DNA of 6,527 bases from assembly GCA_009699615.1 (NCBI GenBank), contig WLNV01000089.1:1-6527 (forward strand), read 5' to 3'. Shown piece by piece: positions 6,018 to 6,527 of the stretch (its first letter is position 1; each line of letters starts with the position of its first letter). This DNA comes from Actinomycetota bacterium. GTDB lineage: Bacteria; Actinomycetota; Thermoleophilia; Solirubrobacterales; Solirubrobacteraceae. Both the position numbers and the translations under genes were made by a program. The notes below the pieces were generated by a model, which worked only from the letters and a program-made list of their open reading frames with translations, was not told the origin of the DNA and searched no databases.

Positions 6018-6527
6018 CTAGCGAAAGCGGCCGGGTTCCCAGAGTGGCTCTTCTCCGCCGTTGGCGCCGCGACTGAGAATGAAGAGCAGGTCGGAGCAGC
6101 GGTTGAGGTAGCGGATCACCTCAGCGTTGGCGCCCTCGACCAGCAGCGTACGCCGCTCGGCACGACGGCAAACGGTGCGGCAAACGTGGAGCTGGGCTGC
6201 GGCCGCAGTGCCGCCCGGGAGGACGAACGACTTGAGGGGCTCGAGTGTGTTGTTGACCTCATCGCAGCACTCCTCAACCCACTTGACCTGCTCGGGCAGG
6301 ACTCGAAGTCGTTCCTTCGCCGGCTCGCCATCCTTCACGGGCGCGCCTGGAACGGATAGGTCGGCGCCGACGTCGAAGAGGTCGTTCTGGATCTGACGCA
6401 GCCAAGTGACGTACTGATCGGGCATTCCGACGACCGTTACGGCAACGCCGATCTGGGCGTTCAGTTCGTCGACGGTTCCGTAGGCCTCGATCCGCGCGTC
6501 AACCTTCGAAACGCGGCTCATGTCACC
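6018..6527 (-). CDS. Cob(I)alamin adenosyltransferase, PduO/MMAB type, N-terminus cut by window edge
   Basis: Transfers the adenosyl group of ATP to cob(I)alamin, forming adenosylcobalamin, the cofactor of enzymes such as methylmalonyl-CoA mutase. Family marks: GDMSRVSKVDARIEAYGTVDELN at the N-terminal side (the glycine and aspartate codons lie beyond the ATG at 6521, at the edge), LKSFVLPGGTAAAAQLH, the basic CRRAER and RYLNRCSDLLFILSR near the C-terminus. The ATG at 6521 is probably internal: relatives continue upstream with a Thr-Gly-Asp-x-Gly nucleotide-binding segment, so roughly 15-20 residues are missing. 167 residues are seen from that Met, against about 185-190 for the family. The end, WEPGRFR, is normal. 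No other B12 gene is present here. Confidence 0.93.
   Translation of the reverse strand, partial: GDMSRVSKVDARIEAYGTVDELNAQIGVAVTVVGMPDQYVTWLRQIQNDLFDVGADLSVPGAPVKDGEPAKERLRVLPEQVKWVEECCDEVNNTLEPLKSFVLPGGTAAAAQLHVCRTVCRRAERRTLLVEGANAEVIRYLNRCSDLLFILSRGANGGEEPLWEPGRFR

Overview
The window reads as a piece of chromosome from a high-GC bacterium, most likely an actinobacterium of the Thermoleophilia/Solirubrobacterales kind. This placement is inference: it rests on the protein style (actinobacterial-type acetyl-CoA synthetase, cupredoxin segments of the HTVTPC...CRIHPFMRG type), GC-rich codon choice and tRNA genes without an encoded CCA. All five protein genes lie on the minus strand; one tRNA gene lies on each strand.

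Layout in the direction of minus-strand transcription (right to left). At 6527-6018 is the 5'-truncated gene of a PduO-type cob(I)alamin adenosyltransferase. After 73 bp comes a 493-residue major facilitator transporter (5944-4463) whose motifs fit the phosphate:H+ symporter branch. A tRNA-Glu(CTC) gene on the plus strand (4369-4441) converges on it, and a tRNA-Leu(CAG) gene (4316-4233) diverges from the tRNA-Glu. Downstream of tRNA-Leu come two tandem paralogous genes (4176-2662 and 2588-1071), each coding for a secreted protein of about 505 residues. An acetyl-CoA synthetase gene follows 33 bp later (1037 to the left edge, N-terminal 345 residues only).

The tandem pair is the unusual part. 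Each protein has a Sec signal peptide, then a cysteine-free region carrying His/Met spacing like that of copper type II monooxygenases (PHM/DBH family: HH, H, HxH, M), then a very conserved connector, then a C-terminal type-1 copper cupredoxin with an amicyanin-like C-x2-H-x2-M loop. This looks like a dicopper monooxygenase-like domain with its own electron-transfer domain in one chain. The two genes share a perfect 92-bp repeat over their 3' ends and stop codons, while elsewhere they differ at many silent sites, which suggests local gene conversion. A UUCG-tetraloop hairpin follows the upstream gene only.

The remaining genes are housekeeping (acetate activation, B12 cofactor synthesis, solute uptake, tRNAs) and show no obvious functional link to the copper proteins. 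Nothing resembling a CRISPR array, insertion sequence, phage gene or attachment site was seen.
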